From: Peribacillus simplex
Lineage (GTDB): Bacteria > Bacillota > Bacilli > Bacillales > DSM-1321
DNA: 64,000 nucleotides
Direction of reading: 5' to 3'
Assembly: GCF_030123325.1 (NCBI RefSeq)
Contig: NZ_CP126106.1
Coordinates: forward strand, 1,268,001-1,332,000
Under the pieces are notes generated by a model. It did no database searches and had not been told where the DNA came from. It saw only the letters and a list, made by a program, of their open reading frames with translations. This document shows, piece after piece, positions 18,752 through 28,273 of the stretch; within the stretch, counting starts at the first letter, position 1; each line of letters begins with the position of its first letter. A program made the translations under genes and the position numbers.

Positions 18752-18843
18752 GAAGGAAAAAATGCAAATGCAAGGGAGATAAAATGTGTCAACCGCCTTC
18801 TTGAAATCATACGATAGTCAATAGAAGCGGAGGTGTATGGGAG

Positions 18844-19614
18844 ATGGGAGTCATTTCAACCGATGAATGGCTGGTGAAGGATTTTAACCGCCCGGTGCAG
18901 ATGATGGAAAGACTTAAAAGTACATTCAACAATAACATTGATGCGGACATGATTTATCATCAATTATTAAAGCATGGCATGTATTCGCCGAATCAAAAAA
19001 CAAAACTCACATGGGAAGACTTAAAGGATAATAATGCATGGGAAAAAACACAAAGCTTGTTTACGGCTTATAAGAAGCTTTGGGGAGGGCCTGATGTTCC
19101 CATATATATTTTTCCGCTCATGTCTTCAGGGATATGGAATAAAAAAGTTGAAACGAAGTCAGGGTTGGCATTTAAAGATAAACTATTCCTTTTTTACGGC
19201 AAGGGGATGGCCGAAAAGGAGATGGAGGCCCTGTTGATTCATGAATATCATCATGTTTGCCGCCTGCATCATTTGAAAAAGGACCAAAAAGAATACACTC
19301 TCCTGGATACGATGATCATGGAAGGACTGGCGGAACGAACGGTGGGAAAATATTTAGGAACAAAATTATTAGCGAAATGGACTAAGTTATATCAGGAAGA
19401 TAAACTACGGGAATTTTGGAATAAGCATTTAGAGGATAAGCACATGATAAAACGAACAGATCCTCTTCATGATGTGCTCCTTCTTGGGGCGAAAGGATAT
19501 CCATATATGCTTGGATACTGTAGTGGCTATTACCTGGTGAAAAATTTTGAAAAACTCTCTGTGAAAAAATCATTCACTATCCAATCTGAAGAATTCTTAT
19601 CAAAAAAGAGTTAA
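18844..19614 (+). CDS. yjaZ: YjaZ-like predicted Zn-dependent protease (DUF2268)
   Basis: 256 residues. Carries HEYHH in LLIHEYHHVCRLHHLKK and a downstream acidic helix MIMEGLAER, consistent with a zincin site. B. subtilis yjaZ follows fabF as here. No signal peptide, so cytoplasmic. ATG 18844 has GCGGAGGTG at the right distance. Substrate unknown. Confidence 0.82.
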   Translation: MGVISTDEWLVKDFNRPVQMMERLKSTFNNNIDADMIYHQLLKHGMYSPNQKTKLTWEDLKDNNAWEKTQSLFTAYKKLWGGPDVPIYIFPLMSSGIWNKKVETKSGLAFKDKLFLFYGKGMAEKEMEALLIHEYHHVCRLHHLKKDQKEYTLLDTMIMEGLAERTVGKYLGTKLLAKWTKLYQEDKLREFWNKHLEDKHMIKRTDPLHDVLLLGAKGYPYMLGYCSGYYLVKNFEKLSVKKSFTIQSEEFLSKKS

Positions 19615-19722
19615 GATATACGTTCTTTTTTTCTTAATCTGTTTTCTAGAATAGGAATAAATTGTATGGTTCCTGCCTATACTGATTGACAAACAGAAAT
19701 TTGTTTAAGTGAGGGATGAATG

Positions 19723-20478
19723 ATGCTATATCTTCATGATGTATGGGTTAACTGGTTTGAAGGAGAAGAAAACGGCTATAATATTTGTCATTTTCATGAA
19801 TGGAGGAAGGATGACGGGATCGAACTACTAGATCAAGTTCCTTTGTTGAAAGTGTCATCAACATTGTTCCACTACATAGAGAACGACTTGTCAGAATTAC
19901 CTAAGCCATTGCTCAATGATGTTTATCAAAAAGCATATGCAAGGAAAAATCATGAAAGAATTCAGCTTGACTATTGTTTTATCGTGACTGACGGAAATGG
20001 GATTTTAGCTGTTGATACGATAGGTTATCATATTCCGATTAGGAAAAGCAGAATAATTCCCCGGCAGGAACAAATTGTTTATGACATGATAGAAAACCAT
20101 GATGAGATGGATTACACCTTTACTGAAAAACCTACATCTGAGAAAGAATATCATATTTTGTCGCCGTCTCCCTTATTCATGAACGGTTTGACAAGAAAAG
20201 AAAGACAACTTAAGCAATTGCTATTCATGGCCATGGACCAATTATTCACTGCAAAAAACACTGCTGAAATCCGCTATTGGTATACAGAATGGGCCCCTGA
20301 GAAATATGAAAGCATTCAAGAAATGGATTTTCAGATAGCTTGGCTTGAGTTATATGAAGAAATGAAGGAAGGCTGGTCAGAGAAGCACCTTCAACTTTGT
20401 GAAAACCTTGTGAAGGGGCAGCCCTTTTTTGAAAAGCTTTGGCAAGTGGAGGCTGGCGATAGCCCATCGATATTATGA
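19723..20478 (+). CDS. yjbA: YjbA family protein (UPF0736)
   Basis: 251 residues, strongly like B. subtilis YjbA: YLHDVWVNWFEGEENGYN, WRKDDGIELLDQVPLLKV, IPIRKSRIIPRQEQ. Function unknown. Two adjacent ATG codons (19720, 19723) exist; 19723 matches the family N-terminus and fits the GTGAGGGA spacing. Convergent with trpS, sharing a terminator. The app peptide transporter genes that separate yjaZ and yjbA in B. subtilis are absent. Confidence 0.9.
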   Translation: MLYLHDVWVNWFEGEENGYNICHFHEWRKDDGIELLDQVPLLKVSSTLFHYIENDLSELPKPLLNDVYQKAYARKNHERIQLDYCFIVTDGNGILAVDTIGYHIPIRKSRIIPRQEQIVYDMIENHDEMDYTFTEKPTSEKEYHILSPSPLFMNGLTRKERQLKQLLFMAMDQLFTAKNTAEIRYWYTEWAPEKYESIQEMDFQIAWLELYEEMKEGWSEKHLQLCENLVKGQPFFEKLWQVEAGDSPSIL

Positions 20479-20513
20479 AAAAAAGACGATCCAATGAGGA
20501 TCGTCTTTTTTTT
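20478..20513. terminator. Bidirectional terminator between yjbA and trpS
   Basis: AAAAAGACGATCC-AATGA-GGATCGTCTTTTT, perfect stem with A and T tracts on both sides. Confidence 0.92.
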
Positions 20514-21498
20514 ATCTCTTTCTGCCAAGTCCCATGCCATTATACATTTTTCTGATCATTTTATTGGCTTCAATATTCGCCTTTTCTGCACCGCGGTCCA
20601 GTATCTCATCCAATTCAGGTGAATCGATCAATTCATTAAAGCGTTCCTGGATTGGTAGGATTTCTCCAAGAACCACCTCAGCCAAATCACTCTTAAAGTC
20701 ACCATAACCTTTACCTTCATACATCTCTTCAATTTCTGAATAGGATTTTCCACTGAAGATGGAGTATATGGACATCAGGTTGGAAACACCCGCTTTGTTT
20801 TCCTTATCATAACGGACAATTCCTTCCGAATCGGTAACTGCGCTTTTTATATTTTTTTCGATTTGCTTCGGATCATCCAATAAGGCAATCGTCGCCTTTT
20901 TATTAGGGTCAGATTTGCTCATTTTCTTGGTTGGTTCCTGAAGGGACATGATACGGGCCCCTTCTGTAGGGAGGCTGATTTCCGGAATTTTAAAAATGTC
21001 ATTATGCCTTTTATTGAACCGTTCAGCCAAATCGCGTGTCAATTCAAGATGCTGTCTTTGATCTTCCCCGACAGGAACCACATCTGTACTATAAAGGAGA
21101 ATATCGGCAGCCATCAGCGGCGGGTATGTAAGCAGTGCTGCGGATACCCCTTCTTTGCCAGCGGATTTGTCTTTAAATTGCGTCATTCTCTCAAGTTCCC
21201 CAATATAGGATATACTTTGTAAAATCCAGCCTGCCTGAGCATGCGCAGGTACTTCTGATTGAATGAAGATGGTATTCTTTTCAGGATCCAGACCAATGGC
21301 CAAATATAAAGCGGCCAATGTTTTAATGTTTTTCCTTAACTTAATGCGATCTTGTGGAACAGTAATTGCATGCTGGTCAACAATACAAAAGAAACATTCA
21401 TATTCATTTTGTAAGTTAACGAATTGTTTCATGGCTCCGATGTAATTTCCTAAAGTAACGGAACCGGATGGCTGAATGCCGGAGAAAATCCTTTTCAA
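20512..21498 (-). CDS. trpS: Tryptophanyl-tRNA synthetase
   Basis: Class I aminoacyl-tRNA synthetase, 328 residues. The HIGH-equivalent is SGSVTLGNYIGA (residues 11-22) and KMSKS is at 192-196. TTG start (21498) preceded by GAGGAGTG. I searched the leader for a T-box (AGGGTGGNACCGCG) and found none. In B. subtilis the opp operon adjoins trpS; it is absent here. Confidence 0.96.
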   Translation of the reverse strand: MKRIFSGIQPSGSVTLGNYIGAMKQFVNLQNEYECFFCIVDQHAITVPQDRIKLRKNIKTLAALYLAIGLDPEKNTIFIQSEVPAHAQAGWILQSISYIGELERMTQFKDKSAGKEGVSAALLTYPPLMAADILLYSTDVVPVGEDQRQHLELTRDLAERFNKRHNDIFKIPEISLPTEGARIMSLQEPTKKMSKSDPNKKATIALLDDPKQIEKNIKSAVTDSEGIVRYDKENKAGVSNLMSIYSIFSGKSYSEIEEMYEGKGYGDFKSDLAEVVLGEILPIQERFNELIDSPELDEILDRGAEKANIEANKMIRKMYNGMGLGRKR

Positions 21499-22037
21499 CT
21501 TCTAGTCACTCCTCTAAATGCGTTTATTGATAAATGGATATTCGCTCTTCATTATTGTAAGGATAAATATAAAATGAATCCACTTTCTTTGAAAGAAATG
21601 TGCGTGCTCCTGTGATGGGGAAAAACGCTCATTTAAATCTTGTGGAGGGCCGTTTTGTCCTGTATCGATGCCATTCTGAGAATACGAAATGTCCACTATA
21701 CTGTATTTTAGCATTTATTCATATTAAATGTATAATCGAAACGGCAATCAAGCCGATAGAACGGATTTTCCGTTTCTTTTTTTGACATGGAAGAAATGAT
21801 GGGTTCAAGGAAAATCAAACCGTTTAACATATATCACAATGAGCAGACCATTTTAGGGAAGGATACTCACAAGGGAATACAGGATTATGAACGTATTCTC
21901 AAGGTTGAAAATTTGTAAGGCATTTTTTAAAATTATTTATAAGATATAGGAGTAAAGTTAATTGTTTGTGGTATTAAAGAAAGGGGTTTATTATATTTGT
22001 TGAATATTGATGATTGATGGCGAATGGGGTGGAGAAA
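21499..22037. other. Intergenic region between trpS and the DUF4015 gene
   Basis: 540 bases. Apart from the short possible coding sequence at 21787-21918 I see AT-rich sequence and a small palindrome CTTTCTTTGAAAGAAA in the trpS leader. No T-box, RNA gene or repeat was recognised. Confidence 0.5.
21787..21918 (+). CDS. Possible 43-residue protein or gene remnant
   Basis: An ATG-initiated frame, MEEMMGSRKIKPFNIYHNEQ..., ending KVENL. Composition is protein-like (mixed charged and hydrophobic) but there is no clear Shine-Dalgarno, only T-rich sequence upstream. It occupies the place where the opp operon begins in B. subtilis. I do not recognise the family; it could be a remnant. Confidence 0.25.
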   Translation: MEEMMGSRKIKPFNIYHNEQTILGKDTHKGIQDYERILKVENL

Positions 22038-23216
22038 ATGAAAACAATGTGTAAGTGGTTGATGACAGGTATGTGCATATTCCTGATTCAACAGCCAGTT
22101 CATGCGCAAGGCATGAACGAAACCAGGCAGGTAGCATTAGAAAATAAAGAATTGCCTGCGAGCGTACCGCGTTTTGTTTTTGATTCGGGGTTGAAATTTG
22201 ACTATCCGGATGCTGTGCGCGGAATATATGTGACAGCACCTGCAGCGGGTGGCAATAAATTGAATGAACTTATTAAATATGTAGATGAAACCGATTTGAA
22301 TGCTATGGTCATTGACATTAAGGATGACAGGGGGAACGTCACGTATAAAACTGAAGATCCCGATTCTCCATATGCTGGGATTGGTAAAGACTACATAAAA
22401 AACCCTAGGGCAATGTTGAAAAAATTTGAGGATAAACAGATTTATCCGATTGCAAGGGTAGTCGTCTTTAAAGACTCCCTTTTGGCTAAAGAGAAGCCTG
22501 AATGGTCTTTTTTAGATGGCGAAAAGGTATGGAAGAATGGTCGAGGGGAAGCCTTCGTTAACCCATTCTTAAAAGAGGTATGGGATTATAATGTCGGTAT
22601 TGCGATTGAAGCGGCAAAAATGGGTTTTAAAGAAATTCAATTTGACTATGTCCGTTTTCCCGAAGGATTCGAAAATAAAGAAGATGATTTGAAATATGAT
22701 GTCGGTGAATATGATGAAGCGAAAGTTAGTCATACAGCCAAAAGGGTTCAGGCAGTGACAGATTTCGTAAGTTATGCGAGGAAACAACTGGAGCCATATG
22801 GAGTGGAAGTGTCAGTGGACATTTTTGGATATGCGGCTACATTGCCTGAAGCTCCCGGAATTGGGCAAAACTTCACAAAAATCTCTGAGAATGTTGATGT
22901 AATCTCCTCGATGATCTATCCGAGTCACTGGACATCTTATTTTGGTATCGATAAGCCTGATTTGGAGCCTTATAATCTCGTTAAGGAATATGCGAAATTG
23001 GAGAACGGGAAGCTGAAGGAATTAAAAACACCACCTACTTCAAGACCTTGGCTACAAGATTTTACTGCCTCATATTTAGGTGAGGGGAATTACCAAAGGT
23101 ATGGCAAGGAAGAAGTGGAAGCCCAAATAAAAGCATTGAATGATAATGGTATTGATGAATACTTATTATGGAATGCGGCAAATCGATATACAAAAGGAGT
23201 AGACTATACCCCATGA
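22038..23216 (+). CDS. Secreted putative glycoside hydrolase (DUF4015 type)
   Basis: 392 residues with an N-terminal signal peptide (hydrophobic 5-20, cleavage near HAQG). The mature part has DAVRGIYVT, MVIDIKDDRGNVTY, EIQFDYVRFPEG and DVISSMIYPSHW, the conserved strands of the DUF4015 TIM-barrel family related to glycoside hydrolases. Polysaccharide or peptidoglycan-associated hydrolysis is inferred, not shown. ATG 22038 or 22047 are both possible (GGAG at 22031); the signal peptide is intact either way. Confidence 0.8.
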   Translation: MKTMCKWLMTGMCIFLIQQPVHAQGMNETRQVALENKELPASVPRFVFDSGLKFDYPDAVRGIYVTAPAAGGNKLNELIKYVDETDLNAMVIDIKDDRGNVTYKTEDPDSPYAGIGKDYIKNPRAMLKKFEDKQIYPIARVVVFKDSLLAKEKPEWSFLDGEKVWKNGRGEAFVNPFLKEVWDYNVGIAIEAAKMGFKEIQFDYVRFPEGFENKEDDLKYDVGEYDEAKVSHTAKRVQAVTDFVSYARKQLEPYGVEVSVDIFGYAATLPEAPGIGQNFTKISENVDVISSMIYPSHWTSYFGIDKPDLEPYNLVKEYAKLENGKLKELKTPPTSRPWLQDFTASYLGEGNYQRYGKEEVEAQIKALNDNGIDEYLLWNAANRYTKGVDYTP

Positions 23217-23220
23217 AAAA

Positions 23221-23253
23221 AAGGATGACCTTGGAATATTCTTCCGGTCATCC
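23221..23253. terminator. Terminator between convergent genes
   Basis: GGATGACC (23222-23229) and GGTCATCC (23244-23251) form the stem. The T run is better on the minus side, so it chiefly serves the small minus-strand gene. Confidence 0.7.
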
Positions 23254-23267
23254 ATATTCTTCTTGAA

Positions 23268-23456
23268 TTACCGCTTCTTATTCCCGCCAACTTGACTCCA
23301 CCCTGACTGAATTCGTTTCGATTGATCGAAAATATGAGAGTGACGTTTCCCGCCAAACCATTTTTCGCCGATGCCATTCGTCACAACGCCATTCACAGCT
23401 GTAATGCCAATAACGCAAGCAGCGACTAAAAAAAAGTCCAAAAAGTAACTGATCAT
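23268..23456 (-). CDS. Small membrane protein of unknown function
   Basis: 62 residues: one N-terminal transmembrane helix (FLDFFLVAACVIGITAV) then a polar, Gly/Lys-rich tail ending GGNKKR. AGGAGGG precedes ATG 23456 by 6 bases; a TTG one codon earlier is less likely. I do not recognise the family. Confidence 0.65.
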   Translation of the reverse strand: MISYFLDFFLVAACVIGITAVNGVVTNGIGEKWFGGKRHSHIFDQSKRIQSGWSQVGGNKKR

Positions 23457-23552
23457 CAAAACCCTCCTATTATTTTCAAACTATTCAAGTTCCATTGTAG
23501 TGGATAAGAAAAAATCTGGAAAGTATAAACTAGCAAAAGAGGAGATTAAATT

Positions 23553-24134
23553 ATGAATTGGTATGAAAAGCTAAACCAGTATTTCCCTATAGAAGAGATG
23601 AAATCCAAAGAACATATAGAAGTTCTTTTAGAAGATAAGCAGGAAATATATAAAAAGGATGAAGGTCCTGACCATGTTTTATTGTATGTGGAAGGGGAAG
23701 AGTTTATATTCGTTGATTACCTTTTTGTATCAAAGAAATCAAGAGGGCAGGGACTAGGAAGGAAATTGATTCAAAAATTGCAAAAAAAGCAGAAAACGAT
23801 CTTGCTGGAAGTGGAACCGGTACAAGAAAATGATGATGATACATTTAAAAGGCTGAAATTTTATAAAAGGGAAGGATTCCAGCATGCCTCTTCAATTTCC
23901 TACAGCAGAAAATCGCTTGCCACCAAGGAGGATACACCTATGGAAATCCTGTATTGGCCGGCAAATCCATCTGTTGATGAAGAAGACGTTTTTGACTTCA
24001 TGAAAGAGATTTATTCTGAAATCCATACTTACAAAGATGATGATCTTTATGGGAAATCCTATCAAGATGTTGAGGATGTGCTAAGCTTGAATGCAGGTCA
24101 GGAAACGGATATTTTTAAAGAGGTGCAAATTTGA
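23553..24134 (+). CDS. yjbC: YjbC GNAT acetyltransferase-like protein
   Basis: 193 residues. The N-terminal half has the GNAT acetyl-CoA motif (KKSRGQGLGRKLI) and FYKREGFQHA; the C-terminal half (from MEILYW) is specific to YjbC. In B. subtilis yjbC is upstream of and partly co-transcribed with spx and is stress-induced. Here it precedes spx too, but an 860-base gap and a strong terminator separate them. Confidence 0.9.
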   Translation: MNWYEKLNQYFPIEEMKSKEHIEVLLEDKQEIYKKDEGPDHVLLYVEGEEFIFVDYLFVSKKSRGQGLGRKLIQKLQKKQKTILLEVEPVQENDDDTFKRLKFYKREGFQHASSISYSRKSLATKEDTPMEILYWPANPSVDEEDVFDFMKEIYSEIHTYKDDDLYGKSYQDVEDVLSLNAGQETDIFKEVQI

Positions 24135-24137
24135 GAG

Positions 24138-24167
24138 AAAGGGCCGGTTGTTTCACCGGCCCTTTTT
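24138..24167 (+). terminator. Terminator after yjbC
   Basis: AAAGGGCCGGT-TGTTTC-ACCGGCCCTTTTT. Confidence 0.93.
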
Positions 24168-24998
24168 AATTTGACGTGTTCCAAGAAAACAACCGGAACA
24201 TTTTTTGAAAATTGAGGAAACCTGTCTTTTCTTGGAGTTTGTCGATAAAAGGAGTCTCTGAACCCCGAACCATGATTTTAAAAGAAGATTTGGTTACCCC
24301 TCATGTTTAATATAGGATGAAACCCACAATAAGTTGAAGAAATTTGCGACACTCTTGGTTGCCCCACAGACGCTTGCTTTGATGAGGCTTGGCAGACAGT
24401 CGGCGGAAATAGAGCGGATTTCTGAAAGCAACTGGATTGTTTTTTACACTGTAGTCAATCTGTCTTTTATTATTGTGCATATTTTGCGGTAAGATGAATA
24501 TCTATAACTTCTTGGGTGGTAGATTGCTCCCTTATCGCAGATTCTTTAGAATTATCTTTTTACTTTTGGAAATATATGTGCTAAAAGAATGGTTTTTAAT
24601 GTAAAAGGAGGAATTTGCATTTGATTAAAGAAAATATATTAACATGATCTTGTTTATTGACAAAGATAGGGGGTAAATAAAAGTAACGGGTTATTTAAAA
24701 ATCATGAAAGCCGTATTGAGAGATAAATGAGAATGGTAGGTAGGTATTTTCAATTAGAAAAAGCGGTTTTAATGTATTACATAAAAAACAGAAAAAGCTA
24801 TAGTACAGGCTAAACTAGAAGTTTAAAAGGATTTTTCCAAATATCAAAAAGGGTATTCATTTTAAATAAATTAGTGTATAATAAAGAAAATGAAATACTT
24901 ATTTAAAATTATTTCAAATTAGAGTGGTACTTATGAATACTAATAGTAGATTTCCCCTCATAGATCACCGATTCTATATTTAGGGAGTGTGAGTAAAC
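24168..24998 (+). other. Long non-coding region before spx
   Basis: 830 bases with no gene I can support. It contains a diverged copy of the GC-rich repeat (about 24340-24433) and a good -10 TATAAT at 24877-24882 with a weak TATTCA -35 that may drive spx. A ribosome-site-like AAAGGAGG at 24604 leads only into an 8-codon frame. Complex multi-promoter control of spx is known in B. subtilis. Confidence 0.6.
24340..24433 (-). repeat. Diverged copy of the GC-rich repeat (candidate)
   Basis: Shares CGACACTC, GAGGCTTGGCA and CAGTCGGC in the same order with the reverse complement of 46161-46261. It also shares CCCCACAG and GCGGAAA blocks with the reverse complement of 58757-58884. It looks like a decayed relative. 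Confidence 0.45.
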
Positions 24999-25394
24999 AT
25001 GGTAACATTATATACATCACCTAGTTGTACTTCATGCAGAAAAGCAAAAGCATGGTTAGAGGAACATGAGATTGGATATAAAGAAAGAAACATTTTTTCA
25101 GAACCGTTAACGATTGATGAGATTAAAGAAATTCTTCGAATGACAGAAGACGGAACCGATGAAATCATTTCAACACGGTCAAAAACTTTCCAAAAGTTAA
25201 ACGTAAATTTAGAGAGCCTGCCTCTTCAAGAATTATATAAATTGATCAAGGAGAATCCAGGTCTGTTGAGACGTCCAATTATTCTTGACGAGAAACGGCT
25301 TCAAGTTGGTTATAATGAAGATGAGATAAGACGCTTTTTACCACGTAAAGTCCGTACCTTCCAGTTACGGGAAGCACAACGTATGGTCAACTAA
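24999..25394 (+). CDS. spx: Transcriptional regulator Spx
   Basis: 131 residues, thioredoxin-fold global regulator of disulfide stress that binds the RNA polymerase alpha C-terminal domain. Redox switch CTSC at residues 10-13 (SPSCTSCRKAKAW), the conserved RRPIILDEKRLQVGYNEDEIR and a C-terminal tail QLREAQRMVN for ClpXP recognition. Its adaptor SpxH (YjbH) is encoded 7 kb downstream and MecA next door, as in B. subtilis. Confidence 0.97.
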   Translation: MVTLYTSPSCTSCRKAKAWLEEHEIGYKERNIFSEPLTIDEIKEILRMTEDGTDEIISTRSKTFQKLNVNLESLPLQELYKLIKENPGLLRRPIILDEKRLQVGYNEDEIRRFLPRKVRTFQLREAQRMVN

Positions 25395-25405
25395 TAAGGT
25401 CTTTC

Positions 25406-25440
25406 AAGCTCTGCCAGGAAATGTGCAGGGCTTTTTCTTT
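25406..25440 (+). terminator. Terminator after spx
   Basis: AGCTCTGC...GCAGGGCT stem with one G-T pair, followed by TTTTTCTTT. Confidence 0.8.
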
Positions 25441-25887
25441 ATACATAACGATTTTTCACTGATTTTTTTATCTTGATGAAGGGAAACATAAAAGAATCCT
25501 TAGGCGACCGCGGACGTTTCCGGTTGGCAGCAGGTCCCTTGAATCAGTATCATTTAGAGAATAAATAAAGGATGCAGCTTAGCATGCTGTGTATATAATA
25601 AGGCATTAATGGCAGTAAGATTAAAATTGAATCAAGCATTATGATAGTTGCATCAGGATGAATTATTTTATAGAATGAATGGAATATTAGGCAAACAATT
25701 GTTTTTTAGATAAGTAATGTTTTTTATTTCCCTTCTTCAAGGTTTTGTCATAAAATGATGTAAAATAGTCTGTTTTATTGACTATCATGATTTACAGTAT
25801 TCACTTACGGGTAAAGAGCTTTTAAGAGCAATTTTCGCTTGGGGGTTATTATCCCTTCAAAATGAGAAAGGAAGGGAGAGGGGAATC
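25441..25887 (+). other. Non-coding region between spx and mecA
   Basis: 447 bases of mostly AT-rich sequence. I see no gene, RNA or repeat. TTGACT near 25778 may be part of the mecA promoter, but no convincing -10 accompanies it. Confidence 0.4.
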
Positions 25888-26556
25888 ATGGAAATCGAAC
25901 GCATTAATGACGATACAGTTAAATTTTATATTTCCTATATAGATATTGAGGAAAGAGGCTTTGATCGCGAAGAAATTTGGTACAGCCGCGAGCGAAGTGA
26001 GGAACTTTTTTGGGAAATGATGGATGAAGTGCATCAAGAAGAAGAATTCATGATTGAAGGACCCTTATGGATTCAAGTTCAAGCTCTTGAAAAAGGCTTG
26101 GAAGTTTTGGTCACAAAAGCCCAGCTTGCCAAAGATGGTCAGAAACTCGAGCTGCCTCTTTCAGATGAAAAGTTAAGGGATTTGAATGTATCAGACAAGA
26201 TGGATACGCTTCTTGATCAACATTTTCATGGTAAAGATGAAGAAAGCGGCATGACATTTGAAGATGGTATGATTGAATTCATCACGACTTTCGAGGATTT
26301 TGAAGATGTCATTTCATTAAGCAAGCGTCATGGCTTGGATGACTGGACGACAAAACTTTATGTTTATCAGAATAAATATTATCTTTATATCGAATTTTCC
26401 GAGGCGGAGATTGATGAGGAAGAAATCGATAATGTTTTAAGTCTTTTATTGGAATATAGTCAAGAGTCACCTATAACGGTGCACATGCTTGAAGAGTACG
26501 GGAAGATAGTCATCGAAAATGATGTATTCACAACGGTCGATAAATATTTCGCATAG
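25888..26556 (+). CDS. mecA: Adaptor protein MecA
   Basis: 222 residues. It delivers ComK, ComS and other clients to ClpCP. The N-terminal substrate-binding domain (MEIERINDDTVKFYISYIDI) is joined by an acidic linker to the C-terminal ClpC-binding domain (FEDFEDVISLSKRHG, LYVYQNKYYLYIEF). Length and termini match the family. ATG 25888 follows GGGAGAGGGG. Confidence 0.95.
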   Translation: MEIERINDDTVKFYISYIDIEERGFDREEIWYSRERSEELFWEMMDEVHQEEEFMIEGPLWIQVQALEKGLEVLVTKAQLAKDGQKLELPLSDEKLRDLNVSDKMDTLLDQHFHGKDEESGMTFEDGMIEFITTFEDFEDVISLSKRHGLDDWTTKLYVYQNKYYLYIEFSEAEIDEEEIDNVLSLLLEYSQESPITVHMLEEYGKIVIENDVFTTVDKYFA

Positions 26557-26562
26557 ACTGTT

Positions 26563-26594
26563 GAGGCCGATTTCAGTAGAAATCGGCCTTTTCG
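26563..26594 (+). terminator. Terminator after mecA
   Basis: AGGCCGATTTC-AGTA-GAAATCGGCCTTTT. Confidence 0.92.
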
Positions 26595-26671
26595 TCCAAG
26601 AATAAATGTTTTTTGCCTTAGCATGGAGGTTTTATAAATATGCCTGTGTTTGTTAATTGGAGGTAGTCTAG

Positions 26672-28180
26672 GTGAAGAATATAGTTGGCGTCGGTCTGCT
26701 TATTCTCTTGTTGGTCAGTACTTGGCATTTTCTAATAAATGGCGTCGATAGCGGGCTGTTTTTTTATTCCAGCCTTATATTGACCCTTTTCTTGGTGATA
26801 GTTGGATTCAACATTTTCATGGAAAACCGAGATCCCATCCAGACCATAACATGGCTTGTTATTTTTGGCGCTTTCCCATTCATCGGTTTCATTTTTTACT
26901 TTTTGTTTGGCCGTAATTTTCGGAAAGAGAGAATATTTCGCAAGAAGTACTTTTTGGACAAACAGAGGTTCGTGAAAATAAGCGACGAAGCGGATTATAA
27001 TGAACGAATTAAGGAAATGGGCGAGAACCCTCAGCAGTTAATCACTCTTGCAAATAGGCTAGGGAATAGCCCTATTTCATTTCAGACTGAAACGCGGGTT
27101 TTAAGGAATGGTGAGGAGACATTTTCCAATATCATCGAAGAATTAAAAAAAGCCAGACATCATATTCATTTAGAATATTATATTGTTAGGGATGACCGCA
27201 TTGGCGGACTGTTAAAAGACATCTTGATACAAAAAGTAAAAGAAGGGGTAGAGGTCCGATTTCTCTATGATGCGGTTGGTTCTTGGAAATTAGCGCGCTC
27301 TTATATCGATGAACTTAAGGATGCGGGAGCCGAAATGGTTGCCTTTGGTCCGTTGCATCTCCCTTTATTAAATAATAAATTCAACTTTCGTAACCATCGT
27401 AAAATAATTGTGATAGATGGCTCTGTCGGTTTCATCGGCGGTCTCAATATTGGGGATGAATATTTGGGACAAGATCGGAAGTTCGGTTCTTGGCGGGATA
27501 CGCACCTAATCATAAAGGGGGAAGCGGTCAGGACTTTACAGCTCATATTTTTGCAGGATTGGTATTATAGCACCAATAATAGTTTCTTAAGTGATGAATA
27601 TCTCATGGCCGGACTGCCGAATCATCACGGGCATGGCGGAATTCAATTGATTGGCGGCGGGCCTGATAGTGAGTGGGCGATCATTAAAAGCATTTTTTTT
27701 AAGATGATCACTTCAGCAGAAAAGTCCGTCTGGATAGCTTCCCCGTATTTCATTCCTGATGACGATATCTTACAAGCATTGAAGGTGGCCGCTTTAAGTG
27801 GTTTGGATGTCAGGCTGCTCGTCCCGAAGAACCCCGATAAACGTATCGTATTTCATGCTTCGAGAACTTATTTTCCCGAATTGCTTGCTTCCGGAGCTCG
27901 TATATTCCAATATAATGAAGGCTTCATGCATAGTAAAATCATCATCGTGGATGACCAACTGGCATCAATTGGGACAACCAATATGGATATGAGAAGCTTT
28001 CACCTGAATTTCGAAGTCAATGCTTTTCTCTACCGGACGGAAAGTACTCAGCAGCTGGTGAATGATTTTTTGGAAGATATAAAGGTATCCCAAGAAGTGG
28101 AGATTGATGCGTTTTCCAAACGGAATTTCGGTTTGAAAGTTTTGGAGTCCACTTGCCGATTGCTTTCGCCCCTTCTTTAG
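26672..28180 (+). CDS. cls: Cardiolipin synthase
   Basis: 502-residue integral membrane phospholipase-D family enzyme condensing two phosphatidylglycerols to cardiolipin. The N-terminal membrane helices (about 3-22, 28-50, 60-80) are followed by two HKD motifs: HRKIIVIDGSVGFIGG and HSKIIIVDDQLASIGTTNMD. GTG start with TTGGAGGTAG upstream. It sits between mecA and coiA, which adjoin in B. subtilis, so it is an insertion relative to that order. Confidence 0.94.
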   Translation: MKNIVGVGLLILLLVSTWHFLINGVDSGLFFYSSLILTLFLVIVGFNIFMENRDPIQTITWLVIFGAFPFIGFIFYFLFGRNFRKERIFRKKYFLDKQRFVKISDEADYNERIKEMGENPQQLITLANRLGNSPISFQTETRVLRNGEETFSNIIEELKKARHHIHLEYYIVRDDRIGGLLKDILIQKVKEGVEVRFLYDAVGSWKLARSYIDELKDAGAEMVAFGPLHLPLLNNKFNFRNHRKIIVIDGSVGFIGGLNIGDEYLGQDRKFGSWRDTHLIIKGEAVRTLQLIFLQDWYYSTNNSFLSDEYLMAGLPNHHGHGGIQLIGGGPDSEWAIIKSIFFKMITSAEKSVWIASPYFIPDDDILQALKVAALSGLDVRLLVPKNPDKRIVFHASRTYFPELLASGARIFQYNEGFMHSKIIIVDDQLASIGTTNMDMRSFHLNFEVNAFLYRTESTQQLVNDFLEDIKVSQEVEIDAFSKRNFGLKVLESTCRLLSPLL

Positions 28181-28188
28181 ATACTTCT

Positions 28189-28214
28189 CTTATGCCGATC
28201 AGGCATTTTTTTTT
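28189..28214 (+). terminator. Terminator after cls
   Basis: Short stem ATGCC-GATCA-GGCAT followed by nine or more T. Confidence 0.8.
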
Positions 28215-28273
28215 TACGGATTAAAAGGAATCCTAAGCGAAGCAGGCGAATGTAGTGGATGAGGAGGAGATGT

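Noticed and set aside
21499..21790. T-box leader for trpS
   Set aside because: No AGGGTGGNACCGCG-type sequence or terminator/antiterminator pair on the minus strand.
24601..24650. AAAGGAGG followed by TTG as a gene start
   Set aside because: The frame stops after 8 codons.
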